This document shows positions 22,672 to 33,365 of a stretch of 64,000 nucleotides of DNA, piece after piece. Numbering within the stretch: position 1 is the first letter of the stretch; every line of letters begins with the position of its first letter. The notes below the pieces were generated by a model. The model ran no database searches. It saw only the letters and a program-made list of their open reading frames with translations, and had not been told where the DNA came from. The position numbers and the translations under genes were made by a program. Where the stretch lies: assembly GCA_029237695.1 (NCBI GenBank), contig CM055265.1:77804447-77868446 (forward strand). The letters run 5' to 3'. The stretch comes from Conchocele bisecta (lineage: Eukaryota > Mollusca > Bivalvia > Lucinida > Thyasiridae).

Positions 22672-23101
22672 TACGGAGCCCCGCAGGGAACATGGATTTT
22701 TTTTTATTAATTCGTTCTCACGAAATAACAATTCATTCCCTCAATTTAACAATTCGTTCCCTCGAATTAACAATTCGTTCCCACGATATAACAATTCGTT
22801 CCCTCGAATTAACAATTCATTACCACGAAATGACAATTCGTTCCCTCAATTTAACAATTCGTTCCCTCAATTTAACAATTCGTTCCCTCGCATTGACAAT
22901 TCGTTACCACGATACAACAATTCGTTCCCGCGAATCAATAATTCGTTCTTGGGAACGAATTGTTAAATTGAGAGAACGAATTGTTAATTCGAGGGAACGA
23001 ATTGTTAATTCGTGGGAACGAATTGTTAAATTGAGGGAACGAATTGTTATTTCGTGGGAACGAATTAATAACAAAATGTTCTACGTCCGCGTGGCTCCGT
23101 A
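22672..23101. mobile_element. Element B, copy 3, exact 6-bp TSD
   Basis: TSD TAATCG at 22666-22671 and 23102-23107. There are eleven 21-bp units on the left arm and about five inverted units on the right, joined near 22950. Confidence 0.93.
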
Positions 23102-23611
23102 TAATCGTAAGTAGACCTTGTACTTATAGATACGTGTTTTTTTGTAAATTTCAGTAAAACTTCGATTAAATTTAACACATTGGGGTCCGGATTCACGAGG
23201 TTTAACTGTAAACACAATAATAAATGCTTTATTTTGTATGCCTTTGTGCTGATACATGTATCAGAATTGTGTAATCACTTCAAATGTAATTAACGCCAGG
23301 CAATCTTGTCAGCAGGTGGAACAATAATGAAGTCCGCAATCAATGAAACCATCATAAGGGCCAGTTCAATATATTTTCTGCGTTACCGGAGATGAGCATT
23401 TTCCGAATTTGGGTTCGGTGATTTGCGACATCTGCGAAATGTCGTAGAATGTTGATAAACATTTCAGAGGTTAACTTTTGATGTCATTTACGAAATATAA
23501 TTATCGTCTTTTTTATTCTAAACCAATGTCGGCAACATATGGAGATGAGAACCAGTAGAGTAGAAGGCGGTAAGGCAGAACATCTGATGAACTGGCCCTT
23601 ATTATCATACT

Positions 23612-23759
23612 GGGGGCCGTTTCACTAAACTTCGTACGACTAAAATGTTCGTAAGTGCAAACTTATGATAGTATGTAAATTACACATTAACAATGTTTTC
23701 TTTTAAACAATTATTGGATTTACATTTATTTATTTACGAAGTTTAGTGAAACGGTCCCC
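23612..23759. mobile_element. Foldback element A, copy 4 (deleted)
   Basis: Full left arm; the right arm is reduced to TTTACGAAGTTTAGTGAAAC and GGTCCCC. Confidence 0.85.
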
Positions 23760-23869
23760 TGATACCTATTCTTCCACATATAATTTTATCTATATGTTTT
23801 CATCCACAAAGAAAAAACACCAAGACAGATGCCATTCATCACCATTGAGGACATCAACCTTTATTTATA

Positions 23870-24300
23870 AGACAAGCCATGTGATCTTATAACTAAGAAT
23901 ATGTGCGACTTTTCCTGCAAATATTTACAGAAACCGTGATATTTTCTGTGAATAACGTATAATGTTGACGCAATTTCCATAGCAAATGATTTGCTATGAA
24001 CATTTTGTCAACTTTCAACGTCATTTACGGAAAATATCGTGCAATTTGTAAATAGGTTTCATGAGACACATCTTGTTAGGTATAAATTCACATGACGTAG
24101 GTCATATTTCTTCATACATGAACTACATGTTGTCGTCTGCGAGTTCATTGAAATGTGTCGAAATTTTACTTTAAAACATTTTTGGCTGCACATCAGAATC
24201 ATCTTCAATGGAGACATCCGTCTCCATTGAAGATGATTCTCATGTGCTGCAAAAGTAAACCTGAATATATGAAACAATTAAAAAGAATGTCGTCTGCAAA
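23870..24300. repeat. Adjacent R and K-related foldbacks
   Basis: 23870-24075 is an R copy (CAACTTTCAACGTCATTTACGG end). 24129-24300 is a K-like foldback with TTGTCGTCTGC near both ends and the arms CATCAGAATCATCTTCAATG and CATTGAAGATGATTCTCATG. Confidence 0.65.
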
Positions 24301-24731
24301 GCACTTGTCAATGTATCAGGTGTCTGATTTCTCAAGTAAACCGCCTGACGTCGATCATTGAAGGCACTTGTGGGCTGTGACGTGTTTTCACCGCGAAATC
24401 TCGTTTGCCTTCCGAATGAAAAGATACAATGACGTACATATGTGACACATATTCGTGGCGGCGGTTATTTCGCCTAATTCTGTTAGCGTTTCGATCGATC
24501 AACGAAATTCCAAAACCAGTCTGCGAGAGTTCTATTTTCAACAGCTTCAGTACTGACTAGCTGGACGATAACGCCGTTATCGCTTATGAATCTCTCAATG
24601 AAAATGCAAATACCGTGATTTGTGGATTGGTTGATGGTGTGGGGTGGGGATGGGTTGGTTGTGTTTATTTAAAGCCACTGGAATCTATTTTTCAGACACA
24701 AAAACATGTTTGGCAACATCATTTCTGAAGA

Positions 24732-24808
24732 TACAGGGAAACCCGGCTCTCTAAACCGGACACCCTGAGAGGTCCCCAGGTTGTCCGGTTTAGAGATGTT
24801 CCACTGTA
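24732..24808. mobile_element. Foldback element D, copy 3
   Basis: CTCTCTAAACCGGACACCCTG and its complement; the left outer end is diverged. A half-copy follows at 24929-24958. Confidence 0.75.
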
Positions 24809-24961
24809 AATCAGGCATATGACCATTCTGTGACATACTTGTGTCTTTTACAATCATGAACATGCATTATTATCAGATATACATTACCAAGAAACCTCTC
24901 AAAATGAGATGACATATATATTATTGGTGTCCGGTTTAGAGAGGTCCTACTGTGTACCACA

Positions 24962-25398
24962 AACAATGTAGGCACACACTGTTCTTTATAGAAATTGAAT
25001 AAGTGTATAATTGTGTCACTATTCCAGCAGTTCTAAAAATTACGAGTGCCCGCTATGCACATATAATCATTTAGTAATATTTCTTTTACTGATAATGACT
25101 CGCGGTTGTATCAGGCTTTTTTCACATGCAAATGAGGCATGATATTTAATTATTTATACTAATTAAATGCGTCACCTGAAAACAATGATATTTGTACAGG
25201 TAATGAAGTATGATCATTGCACATCAACAAATAAATACAGAGAATAATTAGTAATGTCCGTTAAAATTTGAAGGAAACATGGTTATTGCCCCTGATATCA
25301 GTATGGAAATGTACGTCTGATATAAAATGTACAATAATGCCAATCAATACGTGGGGTAATTGTGAATGAATGTTTATTTTGCCGGAAAATGTTATATA
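24962..25398. mobile_element. Element J (short type), truncated
   Basis: Shares GAATAAGTGTATAATTGTGTC, AGTGCCCGCTATGC and TTTATTTTGCC with the complete copy at 28199-28698, but lacks both AGGTACATGCCC ends. Confidence 0.75.
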
Positions 25399-25472
25399 TA
25401 CAGAATATACAAACCTATCTGTCTCCCTCTCAAACAAAAAGAATATGTTCTATAACGTTACTCTAACATATT

Positions 25473-25645
25473 CAGGGATTCCGCTGCGGAAAATAAAAAA
25501 ATCGCAACTTCAAAAAAAAAAAATCCACAAAAAAAAGGAATAAACAATAGGATAAAAATAAACAATTGCAGATAAAAATTGTAATTTTTGATCGCCAATT
25601 GTTTATTTTTATCGCCAATTGCGAAAGTGGCGATCGCCAGCAGAA
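25473..25645. mobile_element. Foldback element L, copy 1
   Basis: CAGGGATTCCGC start and CGCCAATTGTTTATTTTTAT arms match the complete copy at 31986-32232. The right CGGAATCCC end is degraded to GCCAGCAGAAT. Confidence 0.72.
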
Positions 25646-26039
25646 TGATCTTTATACTATAAAAAAAGCAGAATATTTTCGTCAAATATTATTGGATTTA
25701 ACACATGTTTGCATGGTAGTGTTTTTCTATTGCCGATCATGTGGCGAATTTATGGTACAATTTTATTTCTCCAAGACGATAAAAACGCGCAGGGATTATT
25801 CAGCCAAGGCGATATATGAGAACCAACGTACTTTTTTATGGCCTTATTTAGTTTTCTTTTTTTTTTCCTAGCTAGTATTTCAGTACGTTATACCAAACTG
25901 ATAGTTAGGTACAGGATGTGAATACAGATATGATACTACATTCATTATGTTATTTGCTCCTGGCAGGACCAACGTCATTATTTCAGCGACATACATTAAT
26001 GGGCACAGGTGAAGGGGTCAGAGCTGTTAAGTATATTGA
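25646..26039. other. Intronic stretch, nothing recognised
   Basis: No clear features. Confidence 0.45.
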
Positions 26040-26288
26040 ATCAATGAAAGTACTGAAAGTACTGAACATAGGGTACTACAAGATTAAACTAGATTGATTG
26101 ATTGTTGGTGTTGCAGTTTCATTAACATTAAAGGTACATGCCCACTCAGTAGGTACAAAATGTTCTTTACATCAGAGACATCATCTGAGACATTTCCTGG
26201 CAAAATAAACATTCATGCGCCATTATCCCACGTACTGATTGGCATTATTACACATTTCATATCAGACATAAATTTACACACTGTTAGC
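26040..26288. mobile_element. Inverted duplicate of 28550-28790, with truncated J
   Basis: GTACTGAACATAGGGTACTA … GATTGATTGATTGTTGGTG … TTTCATTAACATTAA and the first 157 bp of a J element (from 26132) recur in reverse at 28550-28790. The J copy stops near 26288. Confidence 0.78.
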
Positions 26289-26973
26289 CACGCCCCAGAC
26301 CCCCTCGATGCGATGGTCCGTAGTGATATCTTGGAGTAACCATAACAACAAAATGCATTGTGTTACTCAACGTTTAACTGTCATACGCAACCGCCAATTG
26401 AAAATAATATTATGAAAAACTACTTGCACTGCACAATATCAACAACGGATGTTCTACGTACAAAAATACATCGGATTATTTTGTTGCGCGTGATTTTCCC
26501 CCATTTGCGGCACAAATCGTGCGGTCATCGTTAAATTTAGTAACAGGCAGAGTTAACTCCCCTCCGAATACTCTCCGAAACACGCGACGCGTTTAACACA
26601 CACACGATATCAAGTTTGACCTTCCGACAGTCCATTTTCAAACTCACCCGACACCTGTGCGAAACAAAACTTGCACGTGTGGGTCTAACTGATGTTAATC
26701 CTCATTCTATCGATGGATTTACAGCGGATTTTAGTGACATTCCCGAATTCGGCCTGATTGACATTTGTCTATGGTGGCCAATACACGCCAACATGAGTGT
26801 CAATTCTACGTTCAGGGAAAGGGGTACCGACAAGGCATTTCCGTGGCGGAATTCTTGTAACTATTGCTCTTCAATCAGTTTTCAATATATTTATAATGAT
26901 CATAGATATCTGGAATCTGTATTTATACTTGAATTGATGATGTCTTGTATATGTGTTACCGTATCTGTCTGAT
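26289..26973. other. Intronic stretch with an unidentified 118-codon frame
   Basis: The + frame at 26616-26972 has no recognisable domain, a mixed composition and no repeat signature. I do not call it a gene, but it is the longest frame in the window that no repeat explains. Confidence 0.4.
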
Positions 26974-27224
26974 CAGGGCCGTAGCGGACACCGTGGCATT
27001 ATTTTGGCCTGTTTTATCTCTCTTTTTTTTCGTCAGCTTCATGCGTTGAACATTCAATAACAACGCAATAACAACGTCTTTTTTTTCTGTATAACAGAAG
27101 TTATGTATTTAAATGTAAGCATAATCCATGCTCCGACGGTGACTTTAGAATGTAGGAAATGCGATTTTGAGGGTCTAAGTGGAATGGCTGCCGTGGCATT
27201 ATTTTACACACCGCTACGGGCCTG
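26974..27224. mobile_element. Small TIR element, CAGGGCCGTAGCGG ends
   Basis: Left CAGGGCCGTAGCGGACACCG and right complement CCGCTACGGGCCTG, each next to CCGTGGCATTATTTT. About 250 bp. The CAGGG start is hAT-like; the duplication is unclear. Confidence 0.65.
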
Positions 27225-27324
27225 CTGATATTGCTATGCATAATCTGTAATGTTGTTGAATGATTTGGTACATATTGTAGCAGTGAATACTGTACTTGTG
27301 CCATATCAATAGTTTACCCCTTAA

Positions 27325-28027
27325 AGGTACATGCCCACGCAGTAGGCACAAAATGTTCTTTATAGGAATTAAATAAGTGTATAATTATGTCACTATTCCA
27401 CCAGTTCTAAAAATTACGAGTGCCCGCTATACAAATATAATCATTTATTAATTATCAATTTACTGTTAGCGACGCGCGGCGGCAACAGTCTATTTTGATA
27501 ATGTGCGGGGACGACGACTTTCACATCACGGCTTGCGGTGCGCATGCGCAGTATACTACGCGCGCCAGTAGGCTTCCCAATATGTAAACAAGAAAATCAA
27601 CATGTCGAAATGTCCAGGACGGAAATTGTATGAAAAGGCGTCGGCCAAAAAAAAGGCGAAATGTCTGAGTGACAGGCAGTACAGAGAGAGTGGTTAATAT
27701 TGGCGACCAGATCACCAAATGGAAAGAGTTACGTGTAGATTTAGATTTGGACTCGAACAGAGATTTTTCTTCTCAACTTCCGATACTTCACTGCACATGT
27801 CAAAGATGTGATATGATTGACCGGTTCACGTGACGCGTGTTGGTAAAAATAGCACGAGGTCGGAAAATACCCTTTCTGGTCGCGGCATATAAAATGCGAT
27901 TTAACACCAATTAACAGGCGCCGTAATTAAAAATAACTCGTTAGTGGGTAGACAAAAGGCTCATATAAGGCATGACAGAAAATGAAAAGTAGTAGTACAG
28001 TGTAACCTGCTGCGTGGGCATGTACCT
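27325..28027 (-). mobile_element. Foldback-type element J, copy 2 (inverted to copy 1)
   Basis: 703 bp, TTAA at 27321-27324 and 28028-28031, AGGTACATGCCCACGCAGTA end. The minus-strand frame at 27521-27718 is the same 65-73 codon frame as in copy 1, lacking the (CT)n expansion. Orientation is opposite to copy 1. Confidence 0.9.
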
Positions 28028-28031
28028 TTAA

Positions 28032-28705
28032 CCATTAAAACGCTGAAAAAGAAAATTGCCGTCTGTTCATTTTGTATATTTAAATCTCTTTAAAAACCTG
28101 TTTTGGCAGCGCAGTAGAATCGTTTCAGTATGTTTTTCAGGAGAAAATATAAAAATATTTAAAACAGCAGACGACAATTGTCATTTCCAGCGTTTTAAAG
28201 GTACATGCCCACTCAGTAAGCCCAAAATGTCATTTATAGGAATTAAATAAGTGTATAACTGTGTCACTATTCCACCAGTTCTAAACGTTACAAGTGCTAT
28301 ACAGATATAATCATTTAGTAATATTTATTTTACTGATAGTGACGCGCGGTGGTATCAGGCTATTTTCATATGCAAATGAGGTATGATATTTTTTAATTAT
28401 TTATACTAAAGAAATGCGTCACCTGAAAAAATAATATTTTTCGACAGATTTTAAAGTATGATCATTGCACATCATAAAATAAATACAGAGATTAAATAGT
28501 AATGTCCGTTAACATTTTAAGCAAACACGGTTATCGCCCCTGATATCAGTGTGTAAATTTACATTTGATATAAAATGTATATTAATGCCAATCAGTACAT
28601 GGGATAATGGCGCATGAATGTTTATTTTGCCAGGAAATGTCTCAGATGATGTCTCTGATGTAAAGAACATTTTGTACCTACTGAGTGGGCATGTACCTTT
28701 AAGGG
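28032..28705. mobile_element. Element K, copy with a J element inserted in its end
   Basis: K begins after TTAA 28028-28031 (CCATTAAAACGCTG), runs to CAGCGTT at 28194, and its last bases GGG resume at 28703 before TTAA. The internal TTAA is duplicated at 28195-28198 and 28699-28702 around the J copy. Landmarks: GCCGTCTG and AGCAGACGACAATTG. Confidence 0.85.
28199..28698. mobile_element. Element J (short type), complete 500 bp, nested in K
   Basis: Ends AGGTACATGCCCACTCAGTA and TACTGAGTGGGCATGTACCT with TTAA on each side. Non-coding. Confidence 0.9.
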
Positions 28706-28792
28706 TTAATGAAACTGCAACACCAACAATCAATCAATCAATCTAGTTTAATATTGTAGTACCCTATGTTCAGTACTTTCAGTACTTTGATT

Positions 28793-29003
28793 ATTATTCT
28801 GAATGTGTTACATTATCACAGCCATTTTGGCTGTGATAATGTAATACATTCAGTATAATAATTCTGCATACTTTTAATCATCAACCATATGCAGTCGTTA
28901 GTTCTATATGACAGAATGCATTTCGAGGAAAATAAATGATTACTCCCTCAAAGTATACTTTGCTAGATAAGTATACTTTGCAATTTTGATGAAATCGGCT
29001 ACT
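28793..29003. mobile_element. Foldback element E, copy 4 (left end lost)
   Basis: Starts in the central TTATCACAGCCATTTTGGCT palindrome and runs to TTTTGATGAAATCGGCTAC. Confidence 0.82.
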
Positions 29004-29026
29004 GGGATGAATTGTCAGGAAAGTCA

Positions 29027-29272
29027 GGGAGCCATTTCACTAACTTGACTTCGTACGACTAAAATGTTCGTAAGTGCAAACTTGTGATTGTCTGTAAATT
29101 CAAATTGGCACTGTTTTCTTGTAAACAATTATTGGATTTACATTTATTGAGCATAGGCTGCATCTGAAGCATATAGCCAATAAATGTTAACCCGTCGATT
29201 GAAATTTCCATACGATCCTAAATTTGCACTTACGAACATGTTAGTCGTACGATGTTTAGTGAAACGGGTCCC
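29027..29272. mobile_element. Foldback element A, copy 5
   Basis: Left end diverged (GGGAGCCATTTCACTAAC…), right end GTTTAGTGAAACGGGTCCC. Confidence 0.88.
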
Positions 29273-29472
29273 AGATCTGGACACGTTATCAACAATGTCC
29301 GTGACCTATTCGAGGCTCTGGTCCAGGAATGGAACTGCGTTCCAGAAAACGTCAATCAATATGAGTCCAGTCAATGAGGCGACACATTGTTACGTTATTG
29401 TACAACGTAGGTGGGTATAACATAACTACATGACTTTGTATTGACAACAAAAATAGAATCCATAGCATTGCC

Positions 29473-29912
29473 AGGCGCGGATCCAGGATTTTGGGTTAGG
29501 GGGGGGGGGGCGTAACTATTTTGCAATACTTGACTATATTATCGAACGAGCTATAGTCAAGTATTGCAAAATAGTCGACCGAGCAGAGCTCGGGATAGCG
29601 CTAGGGGCGTCCAGGTTTTCCCCCCGGTTTTTTTTTTAAATCTACATCGCATTTCCTGCGTTCTGGCGCATTTTGGAGCACAAATATTGACATGACACTG
29701 TCACAGTATGTTTAGACATGATTTTTGATTGAAAACGTTTAAATTTTGAAACAATAAGACAACGACCGAAAAATGCATGGAATACATGGCACTTGGCATG
29801 AAACGTGCCTTGTAACTTGTAAACAATATTTACTCGGCGAATATTAGGGGGGGGGGGAGCGGGGGGGGGGGGCGCCGGGTCCGCCCTCCCCCCTCCCTGA
29901 ATCCGCCCATGA
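29473..29912. mobile_element. Element O, copy 1 (~440 bp)
   Basis: Left GGCGCGGATCCAGGATTTTG plus a G run; right TCCCTGAATCCGCCCATG. Carries the hairpin TATTTTGCAATACTTGACTA and its complement near the left end. GCGGATCCAG-type ends are common in hAT-like MITEs (inference). An inverted copy is at 36768-37209. Confidence 0.83.
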
Positions 29913-30352
29913 TTGCCTCATACGCTTGTTAGCAATTTGACGAAATTTACTCATTAGCCTGTTATTGTCTATGTATATAGGCCGTATACCCCCTACTATA
30001 TGATTTGCATGACATATGTAACACAGACCACGAGAAGGCAATCGACATCCAGACAGACATGAACGCACGACTATCGACTAGTTTCATATGGATTGCATAT
30101 ATGGCATATATTACTGTGCGTGGAGTATGGATCGACTCCGCAATATACAATACCATTACACACCCAATATACCAATTCGCATGTAACCTTCACAAGTCAG
30201 AACGCCTACGCGAAATGGAGAAATCGTTACCGACTACACGACTAGAGTCGCTCTCTGTGCAATATGAAACATTGTCAGTACAATTGAGATGTGTTGATAC
30301 CGGCTCACTCACGGGAAAACCAATATCGTTCGATGCTTGGAAACTTATCTGT
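29913..30352. other. Intronic stretch with an unidentified 124-codon frame
   Basis: The + frame at 30005-30379 has no known motif and overlaps element W at its end. Not called as a gene. Confidence 0.4.
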
Positions 30353-30699
30353 ATGGAAGCATCCTGGTGTCAATGCTAAAATATATATCTCCTAACTCCT
30401 AGGAGATAGTAACTCCTAATTAGGAGCTAGTACCTTCTAATTAGTACCTAGTATCTCATAATTAGAACTTTTTAAAATATTGTTTAGCATTGATACATAT
30501 AGTAAGTCCTAATTAGGAGATAACAAGTCCTAATTAGGAGATAGTAAGTCATAATCAGGAGTGAATAAGTTCTAATTAGGAGATACTAACTCCGAATTAG
30601 GAGATAATATCTCCTAATTAGGAGTTACTATCTCCTAATTAGGACTTATTATCTCCTAATTAGGACTTATTTTAGCATTGACACCAGGACGCTTCCATA
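30353..30699. mobile_element. Foldback element W with 21-bp TCCTAATTAGGA array
   Basis: Ends TATGGAAGC and GCTTCCATA extend inwards as about 30 bp of inverted repeat (TCCTGGTGTCAATGCTAAAA). The interior is about 13 units of AAGTCCTAATTAGGAGATAAC at 21-bp spacing, switching orientation near 30600. No coding. Confidence 0.88.
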
Positions 30700-30740
30700 G
30701 ATATGGCTTTGCAGAACCGTCTATTGTATATGTATGCCTA

Positions 30741-31920
30741 TTGTACACCACAGGTGGAAGACTCGGACCTATGACACCAACAAAATGCCTATTAAAAAAA
30801 TCCCATTACCCCACCCACTTGGTCTCGTACATTACCATCTTATATAAAGAAAGGTGGATAACATTGTGGCCATTATAGGAAGAGCCCTCTCGTTTCCGAC
30901 TCGCACAAACACAATACACATCGATTAAATGTATGATTTCTGTCGGTGGCAATCGATAAAGGTATTAGGTGTGTGAATATATTCACTTCAAATCGCTGTT
31001 TCCAGCATTTATTCAGTTATTCGCATTTTGTATACCCCATCCAAAGCGAAATTTGCGTGTACGAAAGAATCTCACACAGAATCGGAGGCCGTCCGGCGTG
31101 GATTATCGGTCATATTTGACCAATAACTGATCGCCAGCTCAAACTAAAGTCGTGCACCATGACCATATACATTAGCAACTCCAACCATACAAAGTTCGTC
31201 CAATTGTGATCGTTCACCGATCTAAAACAAACACCTTTTTTCTACTTTCATTCATGATTCGCGTACTATCAGATTTCTTCCGGAATCCCGAAATAGGTTG
31301 AATGACGTCATTACAGTTTAGATTTAGCCAATCAGAGATGTTCTTTACAAAGACGCTTCCGGTTGTATTATGGAAGATGGTGCATTGACCCGGTTCCAGA
31401 TAATGAACGAAATTAGACAAAAAATTGTTTTTTTAGATCGGTGAACGATCACAATTGGACGAACTTTGTATGGTTGGAGTTTCTAATGTATATGGTCATG
31501 GTGCACGCCATTAGTTTGAGCTGGCGATCAGCTATCGGCCAAATATGACCGATAATCCACGCCGGACGGCCTCCGATTCTGTGTGAGATTCTTTCGTACA
31601 CGCAACTGTGGCTTTGGATGGGGTAATAAAAACGCGAATAACTCAATAAATACTTGAAACAGCGATTTGAAGTGAGTATATTCACACACCTAATACCTTT
31701 ATCGATTGCCAAAGACATATTTAGTCCATTTAATCGATGTTTATTGTGTTTGTGCGAATCGGAAAAGAGAGGGCTCTTTCTATAATAGCCATATTCATAC
31801 CCACCTTTCTATAAATAGAAGATGGTGATGTACGAGACCAAGTGGGTGGGGGTAATGGGACTTTTTTAATAGGCATTTTTTTGGTGTCATAGGTCCGAGT
31901 CTTCCACCTGTGTTGTACAC
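30741..31920. repeat. 1.2-kb palindrome Z, ~490-bp arms
   Basis: Left arm 30741-31227 and right arm 31432-31920 are inverted copies, 85-90% alike by eye (e.g. GTCCAATTGTGATCGTTCAC and its complement; GAGGCCGTCCGGCGTGGATT likewise). The spacer is 204 bp. A 25-bp direct repeat GGCTTTG..A.AACCG.CTATTG flanks it at 30706-30730 and 31961-31984. The arms contain inward frames of 60-89 codons of unknown meaning. Confidence 0.9.
31228..31431. promoter_or_regulatory. Promoter-like core of palindrome Z
   Basis: Within about 200 bp: CTTCCGGAA (ETS-like, 31278-31286), perfect CRE TGACGTCA (31303-31310), TTAGCCAATCAG (NF-Y-type CCAAT, 31324-31335) and GCTTCCGGTT (31365-31374). From each side a short frame points outwards: MNEIRQKIVFLDR on + (31412-31450; longer with ATG at 31380) and MNESRKKVFVLDR on - (31214-31252). 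Both end at TGA inside CGGTGAAC, which could instead be a splice donor. Function is inferred from motifs only. Confidence 0.5.
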
Positions 31921-31985
31921 GTGTTATGGCGTTCGTACGTGGAATCTTGGTGACTGTTCTGGCTTTGTAAAACCGCCTATTGTAT

Positions 31986-32232
31986 CAGGGATTCCGCTGG
32001 CGATCGCCGCTTTCGCAATTGGCGATAAAAATAAACAATTGGCGATAAAAAATTACAATTTTCGAAAAAAAAAGAAAAAAAAAAGGATTTGTTGTTTTTT
32101 TCTTCGAAAATTGTAATTTTTTATCGCCAATTGTTTATTTTTATCCTATTGGTTATTCCTTTTTTTTTTTGATTTTTTTAATTATTTATTTTTTTGAAGT
32201 GGCGATTTTTTTATTTTCACCAGCGGAATCCC
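31986..32232. mobile_element. Foldback element L, copy 2, exact 8-bp TSD
   Basis: CAGGGATTCCGCTGGCGATCG to CACCAGCGGAATCCC, flanked by TATTGTAT on both sides (31978-31985 and 32233-32240). An 8-bp duplication with a CAGGG start supports a hAT-type origin. A-rich and T-rich inner arms. Confidence 0.88.
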
Positions 32233-32308
32233 TATTGTATATCAACGCATTATTGTCCACGTGCAAAAAGAAGCCGGTGTCGCAAGTACGAACACTTGAT
32301 CAGTTTAA

Positions 32309-32746
32309 CCCTTAGAAGGCGGGAAACACAATTTGACAGCGGCTGTTGTTTTATATTTTGTATTATTTCTCAATAAACATCGTTTGACAGCACTTTAGAA
32401 TGATTTCAATTCAGCATTGTAAGGGTTAATACTATCAGTAGTGTTACTGCCATATGAACACGTGCATTTTTTAGTTCTGAATATAACTCTTATGACAACA
32501 TAGCAATTATGAGTCGTGTTTGATGATATCAAGCGCTTTACGTTAACCCTTACTACGCTAAATTAAATGTTGTCGTCTGCTGGAAATGTTTTATTTTCAA
32601 TATTTCTCGACAAAAACCTGGTTTTGACAGCACATGAGAATCGTCTCCAGTGATTCTCACGTGCTGTCAAAACCAGTTTTTTGTTAAGAATTAAAGCAAA
32701 AATGAAAAACAGCAGACGGCAATTTCCGTCAACAGCGTAGGAAGGT
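32309..32746. mobile_element. Two foldback elements K
   Basis: 32309-32424 (short, TTAA at 32305-32308 and 32425-32428) and 32547-32746 (TTAA at 32543-32546 and 32747-32750). The second has near-perfect arms GAGAATCGTCTCCAGTGATTC and TTGACAGCACATGAG; both carry TTGTCGTCTGC-like or ACAGCGGCTG boxes. Confidence 0.82.
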
Positions 32747-32783
32747 TTAATCTCATTGTTGACACACTTTAGATAGATAAAGG

Positions 32784-33294
32784 TAGTATAGAGTGAATTA
32801 GCCCAACCCTCAAGGAAAACTGAAGCTGAACTGATGACGTCATCCAATTTTCCCGCCAAAATTTTCCCGCCAAAATTCAATATTTCCCGCCAAAATTCAA
32901 ATTTTCCCGCCAAAATGCAAAAAATTAAATTTCCCGCCAAAATTAAAAAAAAAAAGTGTTTTTGATCGGATGCGCCGCCAAAATCAAAAATTCAAATTAA
33001 CCGCCAAGATTTTGATTGGATGCTCCGCCAAAATTTATTTTTCCCGCCAACGGCGCTACGGTACGGTCTTATCATGTACGAACAAACGGTGACGTCGTGT
33101 ATATTGTTGGAACGCGTTCAGACTCGTTCAAAGAAGCGTACCTCTCCAAAAGGACTTTAAAAGGCGAGACCACATCCGCAAATCTATTATTCTTACCCTC
33201 TAGTGGGGTTTTAACTCGAGTGTCGGTGTTCTAACGCGAGGCATGCCATTTAGCTAGGGCAGACAGAGGCTGGGAGCTAATTCACTCTATACTA
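32784..33294. mobile_element. TIR element carrying CRE and CCCGCCAAAA array
   Basis: Perfect 19-bp inverted ends TAGTATAGAGTGAATTAGC (32784-32802 and 33276-33294). Inside: TGACGTCA at 32835-32842, then TTTCCCGCCAAAA-type words at 32849, 32863, 32883, 32903, 32930 and 33040, with CCGCCAAAA variants near 32975 and 33026. TTTCCCGCC matches the E2F consensus. No transposase. A 72-codon frame at 33016-33234 is unrecognised. Confidence 0.8.
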
Positions 33295-33365
33295 ATGATA
33301 AATGCATGCTAAAACTTCGTTACTGCATTGGTTAGATAGTACATCTTCATTATGTTCATAATCAA

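Noticed and set aside
22572..23114. 180-codon + frame with TIRSLEL repeats as a repeat protein
   Set aside because: It spans the end of H and the 21-bp array of B; the period is divisible by three, which keeps the frame open.
26616..26972. 118-codon + frame as a gene
   Set aside because: No recognisable domain and antisense within a long intron; length is not improbable by chance in 64 kb.
30005..30379. 124-codon + frame as a gene
   Set aside because: No motif, no splice or promoter context, end lies in element W; left as unidentified.
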